Shown: piece after piece, positions 35,328-46,663 of the stretch
Position numbering within the stretch: position 1 is the first letter of the stretch
Layout of the letters: every line of letters starts with the position of its first letter
From: Nepenthes gracilis
Taxonomy: Eukaryota > Streptophyta > Magnoliopsida > Caryophyllales > Nepenthaceae
Assembly: GCA_033239525.1 (NCBI GenBank)
Contig: BSYO01000024.1
Span: 2,313,212 to 2,377,211, forward strand
Direction of reading: 5' to 3'
DNA length: 64,000 nt
Made by a program: the position numbers and the translations under genes
The notes under the pieces: model-generated
Databases searched by the model: none
Seen by the model: only the letters and a program-made list of their open reading frames with translations
Told to the model about the DNA's origin: nothing

Positions 35328-38300
35328 TGTGAGGATCGAATTTCACACTCATACTAATCATAATTAATTAATTTAATATACATGAGATTGAGGATAAAAA
35401 ATTTGGATTAAAGGGCCCAAAATCCTGAAATTTGCAATTGCAGAACCCGATAATCTGAAATCTGCAAGGGGCTACCGTTGAACCTAGAAATTCCAAATTG
35501 GATTCCGAAACCTGTAATCAACTAAAACTTGCTGAAATTCAGACCCAAATCTGAATCTAGAATCTACAGCTTGCTGAAATTACATCCGAAGAAATCTGAA
35601 TCTGTACTGCCATCAGTTAAATCTGGAAATTTAATCTGAAATTTGCTCAATTACAGTCAAATCTGAAATTTAAATTTAGCAATCTGCTGAAATTAAATCA
35701 GCTTGCTGAATTCTACACTAGATTTGAAATTACATCTGTAAATCAGGAATTTTAATCGGCTGAATTAGTTGAATTAAAATCAGCCAAAGTTGCTGAAAAT
35801 TTCCATCAGCTTAAGGTGCTGAACCACGAAACTGTCATCTGTCAACTGCCAACTTTTCTGATTTTCTGCAACATGTTAGGATAATTCAGCAAATTCAAAG
35901 CCACATTACCTATGTTAGGATGATTCAACAAATTCAAAGGCACAGATTTTGAGATAAGCCATAGCAAGGCCACTTAGGATAAATCTGGCAGCTAGCTTTT
36001 AGCAATTCCAACTTCCAGCAATTTAGCTACCAGCTTAGGATAAATTTGAATGCCAGCTTTAAATCTGGATTTATTCCAGAACAAAAAAAAACAAAACAAA
36101 ATCAGATGTGGGGAGAGAAAGAGGAGAGAAGAGAAGGAGGAGAAGGAAGAGAGTGGAAAGGAGAAGGAAGAAAGGGGATTCCAAGGGTAAAACCCAACCA
36201 CTTTAGGCGAAGATAACCGGTAAATCCGACAAAGGCAAGTGTATTCCAAATTTTCTCTTTCTCTTGTTGATTCTTGCCATTTTTTTTAGTATTATTATTG
36301 TTGGGGTCACTGTCTTGTGGTGTTTGTGTCCACGGACTTGTGGAAACAAATGGACGCGGACGTTTAGAGAAATCTGGGAACGTCCGTCCTCGGGGTAGTT
36401 GGATGAATTGGACGAGAACTACTGTGGAGGAGAAGTGGCTGAAGAATTTGTCCGAAAACTATAGTCCGAGAAGTGGTTGATATAGTGGACGAGAACTCCT
36501 CAAAGGTTTTATGTCCAAGAGGTTGTTGAGAACATGGACGAGAACTCTGAAATATAGGCGTTGACTTCCTCAAGAGGCCCCTCTTTGCGCCGCGTCTTTG
36601 CCGGGTGGAATGACAACTTCCACTTCCAGGTGTCGGGCTTACCACCACGACACGCCGGGCGTCTTTTCTTATGGCGAGCCTAAGGGGCATGGTCCTAACA
36701 CCCTACTGGCAGTAGGATGGCTGGCCGGGCCTAGGCCCCTTGTGGCTATATATATGGGAGCTGTGCTAGAGCCAGAGGGTGTGAGAGTGCAAGCAAGATT
36801 GAGAGAGCAACCTTGGGAGAGCAAAAGGACTATTGTAAAAGAAAAAGAGAAGTGCACTACCGGTGAGAAAAGAAAGAAAGAGAGAAGAATAGATAGTGAA
36901 AAGAAAAAGAGTATTTTCTTGGTTTGCTCTTGGAGCGTTTTTCTTTTGACTTCTTGGGTGTGTAACGGATACTCCGTCTTGGAGGTTTGTAGTCTATTTC
37001 ACATAGTGGATTTGTTGTGGCTCCCGTGGTTTTTCCCTTCGATTTCAGAAGGGTTTTTCCACGTTAAATCTCGCGTGTTTCTCTCGGCTTTCTATCTTTC
37101 CTTGTTGGCTGTCCGTCCGAACGCTGTCCTTTGTTCTGAATGTTTTGTTCTCTCAGTCACTACGCTCAGGAGCATTCTTTCAGAACACCCGGTTGCCCCC
37201 AACAATTATTTTAATACTCCTCTCCGTTAAGATTCTAAAATTAATATGGTATGAAAATTATTTCCCCATGATTTTTATGCAGAAGCTTCCAGTGTGGAAG
37301 TCTCACTTCTACTGTTTCCTACTTGCTGACTTTTATCCTTGCTGGTTCATGTTCTACTGATTTTACAGCTTGCTGCCTTACGTCTTTACTGATTTCTAGA
37401 GTTTACTGTGGTAACCTGTCTTGCTGTTGGACCATGATACAGTCTCACGTTTTTGCTAATTTTTTTTAAGTTGACATAAGTTGCTGAAATTAAAAAGGAA
37501 AAAAAAAAAAAAAACTGTATATGCTTAGCTGAAATCTGAATTAAGCTCTGCTAATGTTAATTTTGGAAATCTGATTTTACTGTGTTTCTAATTTGCAGAA
37601 TCTGATTTTGCTGTATTTCTAGATTGCTGAATCTGATTTCGCTATATTTATATCATCTGATTATGCCGAATTGTGTTTTGTTAATTTCTAAAGCTGAACC
37701 ATGATGCTGTATTTAGGTTTTGCTGATACTAAGTCTGAAAATATGATGCTGCTAAAACTTTAGGTACTGAAATTGTTGGATTTAATTCAATAATTGGGAA
37801 CTCTACAACATGTTATAAATTATCATTATTTTATCAAGGAATGGAGAAAATTAAGAAAAAGAAGTAAGAAAAAGTGTAGAGTTTTTACCAAGATTTTAAA
37901 AGAAAGAAGAAATAAGAAATTGAACTAAGGATTTATTCAGCGGACAATATTCTTTGACATACTTTAGGATATCGTGGTGATAATCGAAGAATTACTTCTA
38001 ACCTGCAGGGGAATAAAAGTGGATTACGACCCTATCTACCGGGTTATGGGTATATACTGCCCACCTCTGGGTATTGAATAGAAAAGTGAGGCTTTAAATT
38101 GTATGGAAGCGAATATAATCCTTTCCTCAACTGTCCGTTCCATTAGCTGGTAAAGCCTACTAGTACTAGTTCCTAAAAATAAGTAAGTTTTAGCATGATT
38201 GAATGGTTAAGAAAAAAAAAATGACAAAATAAAGAATATGAAATGTGTCACAAAAATGTTTTTGCTCATGTTTATACTCATGTATATATTATGACTCCTA

Positions 38301-38823
38301 TTTTCTCTAAGAATATATTTTAAATATAATATGCATGATCCTTATTATATATTGTATATTACTGAATATTTAGGTCATTCTCTTACCATTTTTACTAACC
38401 TTCAGATGAGTCGTATGAGTTGATGACAGACGAATAGGAGTAAAGATAGGAATTTCTTACGCTTAAGATGATCGACTTTGATGCTTAGAATGTCTGTTTT
38501 AGGATTTTAATATACTGAAATTATGTATAACTTTAGAAGTATGAAATAATATATTCAATTTTGGGGATATTTTTTTAGTATTACTTCCATAGAATATTAT
38601 GGATATTATGTATATTTCTACAGATATTTATGAAGTTTATTAAATTTTATTTTTTAACAGCTATATTTTCTTAACAAGATCCGACATCGTATTCTTAAAG
38701 TACGTCGTTGGAACCACTAGTGATGTGACAACTGTATGGATCTTATATATGTTTATATATACGTATCACATTAGATAATTATGATAATGAGAAATAACGA
38801 GAATGGAGATGTGGGACGTCACA
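35328..38823 (-). repeat. Chromovirus-type LTR insertion (likely solo LTR) with nested copia LTR
   Basis: The block runs from TGTGAGGATCG to GGGACGTCACA, so its minus strand starts TGTGACGTCCC, a common start of long gypsy chromovirus LTRs. Without the nested copia LTR it is about 2.6 kb, and no gag or pol sequence is seen within, which fits a solo LTR. Much of it is low-complexity with recurring TTGCTGAA and AATCTGAA words. Flanks CACAT and CTCAG do not form a clear target duplication, so the exact borders are uncertain. Tat-2 sequence resumes after it. Confidence 0.55.
36299..37204 (+). repeat. Copia-type solo LTR with ATTAT target duplication
   Basis: Starts TGTTGGGG and ends GCCCCCAACA, a perfect terminal inverted repeat of copia LTR type. 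ATTAT precedes it at 36294-36298 and follows at 37205-37209. There is no internal element sequence, so it is a solo LTR left by recombination between two LTRs. TATATATA at 36747-36754 is a likely TATA box. A 210-codon ORF at 36598-37230 crosses it and is not a gene. Orientation is assigned from the TATA box position and downstream leader-like sequence. Confidence 0.9.
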
Positions 38824-39474
38824 CTCAGAGCCCCCGTCCATCCCAATGCTCAAGATCTTCCGAGGCCAGAGGAGATGCCCTTCTTTGAGTTATGATCTTG
38901 GTGCTTCCCCAGACTTATTCTTCTTGCCGCCTTTACTTTAATGGAGTTCTCCTTTCTTCCTTGGTCCTTAGCAAAGGTCAACGCTACTGCACTTGCTCGA
39001 AATAGGCTTGGTCCAACGGGAAAGCTTGATCCGTCAACGCGACGAGGAGCTTTTCCATTGGGATCAAACTCTGGTCAATCGAAGCGCACTTGAGGAGATG
39101 GATGGTCGATTGAATGCTGCCCTCGAAAGAGGTTGCCAACCTTAGGTGGGAGCTGTCTGTCCTTAGAGGAGAAAGATCTCGGACACTAGACGAGAATGCT
39201 CGCTCAAGAACGAGTTACAGGTGGCTATTTGGCATCTTTTTGAGCTCCAAACCCAAAGCGTCAAGGTTGAAGCGGATCTATGTGCTCAACTTAGTCTAGA
39301 GGAGATTGGCCAAGCGCTGAATGCTAAATTTTGGGATGGCATTAACCTCTGCAGTTGGATTGCATCATTGGTGGCTTCTGACATCCCAGTTAGCTTTTTT
39401 GACCCAAGGAATGGCAGTGTTCAGGATAGATCTCTCCTCACTAACTTCTCGGCGGGAGGGAAACCCTCCTAGCC
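38824..39474 (+). pseudogene. Antisense ORF b of Tat-2, coiled-coil end
   Basis: After the LTR insertion, coding-like sequence returns. Near 39060-39300 frames encode EVANLRWELSVLRGERSRTLDE and VEADLCAQLSLEEIG, Leu/Glu-rich with heptad-like spacing. Then ALNAKFWDGINLCSWIASLV is followed by a stop at 39470-39472. The end parallels 8390-8490 in Tat-1 (MWTRMWEGVNMCLRIAWLIY), which ties it to the same protein family. A frameshift separates the pieces. Confidence 0.55.
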
Positions 39475-40372
39475 TTAGGATATCCATTCTCCTCATGTAT
39501 ATTTTGGCTATTTGTAATGAAGTTAGTCGACTCATTTGCATCCTAACTTTTATTCACTTGCCCCTTCGTGTGGATGTCTTTTGGTTGATCTTATGATCAT
39601 TGCCAGCTACGCTGTTGGCCATCTTAGCTGGTCTTTTTCCCCTTTTTTTTTTTTTTTTTTTTGCTTGCCAACTAAGTGGTGAAGCTATTGTTGCTAGGCT
39701 TACTTCAGGTGTGCTATCTTCGCAATGCTCGTTCCCTTGGGTGAATATTGTGGCACTTTAGTGTGCTTTTTCTTGTGAGAGGATGTCGTCGCACTTCTCC
39801 GGGTGAGCCTCACTTGGGCGGACTAGGTTTCATGGCTGCAGCTATTGGACTCTACAAAGTCCAAGCCATTGTTCGCACGTTACCTTGTCGGCGCTTGGTC
39901 ATGTTAGTGGACTTTGTAGCTCACGCGCGTCTGGTCTTGGTCCGCTGACAGTCATCAACTAATGATGCTTGTCCCTTCAAGAGGGAGTTGCTGCACGCAA
40001 GCTTCTTGAAGCCCCCTAAATTTTCTATGGCAGTCCACCGGGGGTCCAACGCTTCGTTCGAGAGCCCCCGGGCCACGATATTCGGCCTGAGATGGGCCAC
40101 TCGATTACTTTAACCAAGGTTCAAGTTTGATCTCGAGTGGGACACTCGGCTTGGAATCGAGATTTTTCGATCGCCAATAGGTAGTGAAGCAGTTGAGGAT
40201 GAGTTCCACATGACTTAAGGGCAGTCTAGATCATGGTATTTCATTATGGCAAGCAAGCAATCACATGCACAGATATGTATAAATGAACAAAAAATTAATT
40301 AATTGAAAAGTGGTACAATCTTATAAGCATTCCGAACGATATATGTCAACCTTACCTGAGCTTGACACTGGC
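39475..40372. other. Tat-2 spacer between antisense ORF and pol remnant
   Basis: No gene is supported. A T run of about 20 lies at 39641-39661. The part 40000-40200 parallels 8960-9220 of Tat-1 (AGCCCCCTAA, then GGGCCACTCG-like words) but without a clear tandem array. Confidence 0.5.
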
Positions 40373-40618
40373 TTATTGATAGTACCTCTTGAGGTAAGCC
40401 GCGTTTCATATCCTTGAAACTAATTTACCGTCTTAGGTACGTAACTTGTATGCATCATTTTGGATGATTACCGAGACAATGAACGGTCCTCCAAATTTGG
40501 AGAGAGCTTATTTTCGTTGGCACTTTTTCCTTTTACCTCTACGCTCCGTAGGACAAGGTCCTCCACCTTAAATTGGTGGGGCCATGCCCTCTTATTGCAG
40601 TATTGCGTGATTCACTGC
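40373..40618 (-). pseudogene. Tat-2 remnant of the pol C-terminus
   Basis: About 80 codons on the minus strand equal to the end of Tat-1 pol. They cover the segment encoding the strands around a VEVKGK-like word, then YLKRYYQ and a TAA at 40373-40375, against YLKRYFQ and a stop in Tat-1. Sequence to the right jumps straight to the primer binding site at about 40632, so gag and the rest of pol were removed in one deletion ending near 40620. Confidence 0.75.
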
Positions 40619-40635
40619 TGATAAACTGTCGTTTT

Positions 40636-40650
40636 TCACAGACAGTGCCA
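40636..40650 (-). other. Tat-2 primer binding site
   Basis: The minus strand reads TGGCACTGTCTGTGA, the counterpart of TGGCGCCGTCTGTGG in Tat-1 with one or two changes, four bases from the LTR. Confidence 0.7.
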
Positions 40651-40653
40651 ATA

Positions 40654-41429
40654 ATGTGTCCCTAAATTCGAGTTATTGTACAAGTTAATAAACCACTCAA
40701 TCTTTCATAATGGGTCATATTGGAGCGGATCCGATCTCCGTCCCTACTAATTTGGGTCCTGTGCTCCACAAATAACGAACAAGAGGTTAGAGAATTGGAA
40801 AAACTCACTCTCCGATTTATCTTCCAACGCTCAAGTCAAAAATCTTTTTTAGGAATAAAAAGATGAGAGGATATAAAAATATACAAAAATACACGTATAT
40901 GGGGGAAGTAAGAGTAAGATCGAGCTCCTGTAATGCACTTGATAGGGAGCAGCTTTCGGGTAGTCGGAGGGCAAGGTTCCAATATGTTGCACTCAATGAG
41001 TGGCTTTTGAGTATCGAGGAGTGAAAGGGTTGTTTTCTGAAAGAGAGCTTTGTTCTTTCTCTGCCCTTGTCCAACAATTAGAGTCGATTTGGATCTATTT
41101 AAATCCTCCCCTTCTTCGGCGGAGGAGAGGGATATTTGTAGATGTGACCAATTGTGGCACTGGCGCCAAAGCTGGTAACAAGTAACCCATCAGGATTCAC
41201 TAGCTGCTGAGCGTTGACGGGAGTTACCGTTGTCAAATGTCGCCTTGTAACAGTAATGTGACCATAACTGGTTGTAGCTGACAGGGGTTAAGTTGCTTCT
41301 TGCATGGATTGGCTGGGCTGTTATTAGTCGGTGGGTACGACAGTTCCCCAAGGTTGACCTCTACCTCCATTGGTCAATGCCTACTGGCCAGTACCTTCTG
41401 CGCTACCAAACTGCTGCTACTGAAGAGCA
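40654..41429 (-). repeat. Tat-2 5' LTR
   Basis: Partner of 23624-24379, beginning (A)TGTGTCCCTA and ending GAAGAGCA, followed by the ATTTG duplication. Confidence 0.8.
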
Positions 41430-41434
41430 ATTTG

Positions 41435-42189
41435 TAAATGAATCGGTTAAAACACGTCAAAAACATAGTATACTTTTTTTTGGGGGGTTCCCAATAGCTC
41501 AATCTTTTTTACCTTTTTTTTTTCTTTTTGTTGCTGGATATTTTCAAAATAAAAGTAATAAATATTAAAATAGGTATAATTCTTTAAATATATATATGTA
41601 ATTATTTGAAAAAATATAGTTATTCAAATAGAAATTGTTCAAACAGGCCTATCTCTTCAAAAGTATTAAGAATAAATATGACTATTTATTAATATCGTAA
41701 AAAGACGGAGACACAGAGATACCCTTTCATCTTACCTTCTACAAAAGTCAAATTGATAGTTGATTTTTAAAGAGAACGGAAAAAATAATAAAACGTGTGA
41801 AAAAGAGAAACCCTAGTGTTAGATCATTCTTATTAATTATTCGTTGCAAACAATATTTAATAAGGGCTACATAATCTTGTTTTCATCAAAGGTTTCAGGT
41901 TCAATTTTTGTTAGTATAAAACGCAGTCAAATCAGGGCACCATTGTATCCTCGATGCCATTTGTATGAACTAGCGTGCACTTATAAGAGATGAAAAATGT
42001 CTCGAGAAAAATAGAGTTGTAACACGTCTTAAAACATTACATTTAAAACATTCTTTAATATGCTGGATGATTATCAAATACTTGGATTTTTCCCAACATT
42101 TACTGGGGAAATTGTTAATTAGAAAGGGATGGAAATGAAGGCACTTTAGTCAGAAATTACCTCAAAATGATAGGGTCAAAGATCAAAGA
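41435..42189. other. AT-rich DNA downstream of the host gene
   Basis: No gene or LTR edge is recognised. The right 100-200 bases are the likely 3' untranslated region of the minus-strand gene ending at 42190. Confidence 0.4.
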
Positions 42190-45100
42190 TCAGGACTCCA
42201 ACCGCATTTCCTGCATGCGTCGAAGCTCCTGTAAATGGCCAGCTATCTCAGCCAAAAGCTTACTGCCTTCACTCCCGCCCTTCTGAAGGGTAAGAAAGGT
42301 ATGATGTAGGAATCTACTATCTGCTTCAAGGGCACTCAGCTTCTTACCAAGTTGAGACACCTCCTCGGTTAGTGAGACATCCCTTTCATCTGCAGCCACT
42401 CAGCCATATCAATGGACCAAAATATCGATATATTTTTGCAGTATTAGAAAATATCGATATTAAGAATACCGACACCGATATATATCAGCCAATACTTTTA
42501 TCTATATCAACGTGTTATAACAAGCAAACAATAATGTTTTTATAACTTATCTACAACCCAATTTCTTTTTTTTTTTCCTTAACCAAAAAGCCTAGCACTT
42601 GACACAAACACAAAATTTGGTATACCATTTGAAAAAAGAAAATTAAATTATAAATTCTACATTATATCCAATTTATTATTTTTAAGTGAAAAAATTGTAT
42701 TTTTTTTCATTTTGCTTTTTAAACTACAATACAGCAAGAAGCCTTGTGTCTTATTAATTAGGATTAGATATATAGATCTATTTTCGTTATTCCACTTAAT
42801 TTAATATAATATCTTCTAAAAATAGAAGTAATTTTCAATTATTTTTAACATATCACTCTAGGTTTTTCTAGGTCTACTTTATCTTTTTTCTCCAACAAAT
42901 AACTCAACTTTCATCACTAGTGGTTCATTTTAACCTACGTTGAAGTAGCCTTTCACAAATGGTGTTCCAAAGTAAATCTTTGGTAAGATGTTTTTTTAAA
43001 AAAAGAGTTGTAGATGTACAGTTACCACTGCCTGCTTCTTGGTTGTCCATGTCACCATTGTTGTCTGCTGATGAGTGAAGTTTTGACTCCATCATTCTCA
43101 ACTGGCCCAATAGATATGATCTCTCATGTTCAAAATCAATAGGTAATTCATCATCAACATCCCCTTCATTCTCTTCCTCTAGCAATCTAGATTTATTAGA
43201 GGATAAATTCTCATGTTTGTGCTCAACATCCGTATCCGAGCCAAACACACTTAAACGCGGGCTACCACGTTCAGATCCTTTAGTAAAAGATGAAAATGAC
43301 TCATTGATAATGGCATCGCTTATTGGCCCGTATTTCTCCCTATAGAGATCAACTTCATCTTCTAGTTGCCTGATTTCTTCTTCCCTTTTTGATAGAACAT
43401 CCCTCATTTCATGTAAGGCTTCCTGGTCATACACTGCTTGATCCTCCAAAATTCTCTGATATTGTAAGGCTTCCATTTGAACAGCAGATTTCTCTGCTTG
43501 CAGCCGAGTGATCATGGCCATGGCATTGTTGGCTGCGATGGCTGAAGCACTTCGTTCTTTATCCAATTCCATGTACAAAGCAATAAGGGTCTTGCGATCC
43601 AAACGAATTTGCCCCTTCCAACTGTTCAAAATCGAATCATCCGACTCGTTTGCAGTGCCTGTTTCAAGAGGATCTGCGGCCAATTCAACTCTATCAAGCA
43701 GCGACTTCTTGGGTACCCAGTGGGCCCATCTTGGACTGGCATTTGGGGAATCTGATAACGGGACACTGAAAAATCTGCTTCCTTTAGGAAAAGTGGGGGT
43801 CCTGGATGCATCATCCGTTGGATCTTCATTTCCAGTCAGTAACAGGACAGTGGCAGCTCTCTGATCATCCCTACCTGATAAAGGAATCATTTGAACTCAA
43901 TAAAATTAGTCCCCTTTTTTCTGCAATTAAAGCAATAGTTAGCATGCTAATTGATGAAGAGCTCAATGACAGTTACATTTGCCTACCGACCCAAAGGAAG
44001 CAGAGATTTTAAGTCTATTATTGCATTCAGATTGATTTTTGATCTCCAAAATGTACAACAAAAATTTAAATTGCTCATTGCACTGAAAATTCCACAATAT
44101 TTTGAGTTTCATTTTGGATAATAAACAACTTCAATCTATACTAACAATGAAAAACCTAAGGGATGCAGCATTGCTTCCATGATAGTTTTCTTCCTGCAAC
44201 TATAGTTCATACTTTGGTAACTAGGGTTATAATAGAATAATCCGACCATATGGGCAGGGTTATATGTAAACTCAACCACATATCACAGAGAGAATGTTTT
44301 GAATCCGTGGTCTCTAGGTCACAGCAACAAGGCTCAATCTCATACTATAGCATCCTAATCTTGGAAGAAAATATCAAAATCGCTATTGATTTCAGTCATA
44401 TTAATATTGGACAATACATATCAGTATCGGATTTTTTAAACGAAAAAAATTTTTAAAAATCATAAACTAACAAAGCAGATATATATATTAGTCAATGTAA
44501 CCGTTGGATTATGAGTCACTTTCGTGTAGGCACATACCCATTTGACGTATCATTTAGTGGTTCGAATGAGGTCACACGGGCACTGTACTGATACGGAGGA
44601 TTGTAATCTTTGCACATGCTTCGTGCATGTGATCAGCGCCTAAAACGCCAATTTAAGAGAAAGAGCACTCAAAGCGCGCCCAAAGCACCAAATCCAATAG
44701 CAATGCACTTGACGCACGCCCAAGGCGCCGAAAACCTTGGACACGAGCTCGAGACACACCTGACAGGCACTCAGGGCAAGCCCGAGGCACCATTCCTAGT
44801 GGCGCTCGCGCTCAGCGGGCGCTTGACGAGCACTCAAGCGCAACTCGCAGTATAAAAATAAGCTGACGTGTTTTTAGGGTTATAACTTGCAATCTAGAGA
44901 CCTAAAGAGCATCGTTTTTGAGAGAAAAAGAAAAGAATGTTAGAGAAAATGGAGAAGATAAAGATTCAAGCATTTGGTTGAGTTCCAAATCGTATTTTAA
45001 TCTCCGTCGACCTTAAGTACGCTATTCTTGGAATTGAGAAGAATGTTTTACCTATTTTATTTCTTCTCTTTTGTCTTATATTCTTTATTGTTCAGACTTA

Positions 45101-46350
45101 TTTATTACAATGTGTCTAATCTTTATATTTATAAGATTTGTGTAATCGAATTTATTGCATTGTAGAGATATTTCGAACGTATTGTCCTAGATTTTTTCTT
45201 CTCATTCTTAAGAAGATTTTTCAGGTAAAAATTACGTCTTATTTTACTATTAGTGATTGTTGTGTATTTGTCATGTATTATTAATTGTTTCCTCATGGTT
45301 CAAATAAGCGAGTTGTATCCCAACAATATCGATTGTATCAACTAATTTATAAGTCAAATATCGGCCATCTCGGCTAATATCTTAAATATTAGTCGATGTA
45401 GAAATATATTGTAATATTATCACGGTATCAAAAAATATTGGTATTTAGAAGAGAATCGATACCGATACATATTGGCCGATATATGTTGTATCGGCCGATA
45501 TTTACATCAATGATCCCAACTAGACAAAGCTGAAAAGAAATGCTAATGTTTTAATCACCATATGGGAAAAGGAAATACATGAGGAAGTGGATATGGAGAG
45601 CTAGTATACTTAAATACCTGAATTTGCCAAATTCACATGTTCCTTGTCCTTCGAAGTGCTACATTCGGGCAATTTGAACTCTTTATATTGGAAGTGAGGA
45701 AAAGCTAAACTGTGAGATTCTACCTCATTTTTTAACAGAAAATTTGCAATGCGAGGAGATGCAGTAGGATCTTGTGAAGCACGGGAAACAACACTCGAAA
45801 ATGCATGACTAGAGTCCATTTGGTAGGACTTAACCTTTATAGGCTCCCCACAACAAGAGCACAAATTAGCATTACCCTTATTGTCACCCCCTACAGCTTC
45901 ATCCCTGACCCGAAATGGCACCTTAATACGCGCCCTTAATTCGTCACTGAAAAGAGACTCCAGATTCTTATTCATGGCGCCCACACAATCCGGCTTAGTC
46001 TCCAAGGAAAAGGAAAGGAGACATCCATCACACATAATCCGGATATCAGAGAGCTTCCGGTGAATGTGGCAATAAGCAAGGGACGAAACATCCTTCTTGT
46101 GGCCTTCACATATTGAATCGTTGTAATAACAATCCGAATCTCGGCGACTAACAACATGATCAATCCGCGTGCAGAACAAACATGGTGCTTTCAATTCAAA
46201 GAACTTGGCAAATCCATTGGCAATGAAGGCGAGAAACCCGTCGACAAAGAGCAAAGATATTAGTATCCATTCAAGGATGGCATAGAGTACAAAGTGGGGG
46301 AATTTGCCAATCTCCTGTTCGATGAAATGACTAAATGATCGCCAGGCCAT
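42190..46350 (-). CDS. Myosin-binding protein, MYOB5/6 type (GTD-binding domain)
   Basis: Three exons join cleanly: 46350-45618, 43874-43026 and 42389-42190, giving 593 codons. Introns are GT-AG (donor CAG/GTATTT, acceptor TTATCAG; donor GTG/GTAACT, acceptor GCTGCAG) and all phases agree. The start MAWRSFSHFIEQEIG matches the start I know from Arabidopsis MYOB5/6; an ATG 45 bases upstream is in frame but less likely. Residues about 17-40 form a membrane segment. Next come CLFCTRIDHV, then AYCHIHRKL..MCDGCLL and CSCCGEP, all Cys-rich. Residues about 330-425 (WKGQIRLDRKTLIALYMELD and on) form the GTD-binding domain, a coiled coil that in this family binds the globular tail of myosin XI and links it to vesicles. 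Exon 3 is a further coiled coil. No stops or shifts, so it looks functional. Confidence 0.93.
42400..42500. repeat. TATCGATAT-type repeat in intron 2 of the MYOB gene
   Basis: AAATATCGATAT, ACCGACACCGATATATATC and related words match the style of 45330-45500 in intron 1. A short dispersed repeat lying in both introns; class unknown. Confidence 0.45.
44370..44470. repeat. TATCGG-type repeat, left part, in MYOB intron 1
   Basis: AATATTGGACAATACATATCAGTATCGG-like sequence resembles 45330-45500. The family A LTR lies between the two parts, so it may have inserted into this older repeat. Confidence 0.4.
44480..45325 (+). repeat. Family A LTR (copy 1) in MYOB intron 1, opposite to the gene
   Basis: The reverse complement of 46726-47480 aligns with this block over its length: GGATTATGAGTCACTTTCGTG against GGGTTATGGGTCACTCTCGTA, CCCATTTGACGTATCATTT against CCCATTTGACGTGTCATTT, TTTTAGGGTTAT, TCGTATTTTAAT and CTTATTTATTACAA. 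It ends TATCCCAACA. The left border near 44480-44500 is not exact. No internal element sequence accompanies it, so it is likely a solo LTR. Confidence 0.75.
45326..45500. repeat. TATCGGCCGATA repeat in MYOB intron 1
   Basis: Contains ATCGGCCATCTCGGC, GATACCGATACATATTGG and the palindrome TATCGGCCGATA at about 45489-45500. Similar words occur at 42400-42500 and 44370-44470. Confidence 0.5.
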
Positions 46351-46663
46351 ATTAAGCTTTTTCCCCCTTTTATTGTAGCCTTCTTCCTCTTTCAATGATT
46401 ATGAGATAAAAATGTAGATGGGGTTAGGCCATAACCTTGGAGAGAAAACTCAGACCAAAATCATGAACTTCTCTCTCTCTCTCGTGTGTGTTTGTTTCGG
46501 TTATTAGGAAATTAAGATACAGATCATTATGCAAATTTTCTCGGTTTTACTTTAAATAGAAAATGACGATGTTATGCTGAGAAAATTAAGGGTTTTAGGC
46601 GCAACAACCACCTAAAACGATGGTGGATCGTGCAATTTCCACCGACTACTATATCAGAATGCC
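46351..46663. promoter_or_regulatory. Upstream region of the MYOB gene, possibly bidirectional
   Basis: About 310 bases between the MYOB start codon and a plus-strand ATG at 46664. A CT-rich microsatellite (46472-46486), typical of plant 5' untranslated regions, lies 120 bases before the MYOB start. TTTAAATAG near 46552 is TATA-like. The copia-3 LTR begins at 46726, so the native promoter is at most about 375 bases long. Confidence 0.4.

Larger units (their letters stand above)
23624..41429 (-). mobile_element. Tat-2: gag-pol-deleted Tat-type element, interrupted by younger insertions
   Basis: LTRs of about 0.75-0.78 kb at 23624-24379 and 40654-41429 share structure. A 5-bp repeat ATTTG lies at 23619-23623 and 41430-41434. 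Just inside the right LTR is a Tat-like primer binding site, but instead of gag there is only the last 80 or so codons of pol. The interior is otherwise made of two plus-strand antisense-ORF modules. Copia-1 and a chromovirus LTR account for about 10 kb of the present length, so the element was about 7.9 kb before they arrived. It could not have moved on its own proteins, and any spread would have needed an autonomous relative. Confidence 0.8.

Noticed and set aside
36598..37230. 210-codon plus-strand ORF
   Set aside because: It lies across a copia solo LTR with clear ends and target duplication, and extends past the LTR end. No domain is seen.
43508..43864. 118-codon plus-strand ORF
   Set aside because: Opposite to exon 2 of the MYOB gene, whose frame has the domain and splice support.
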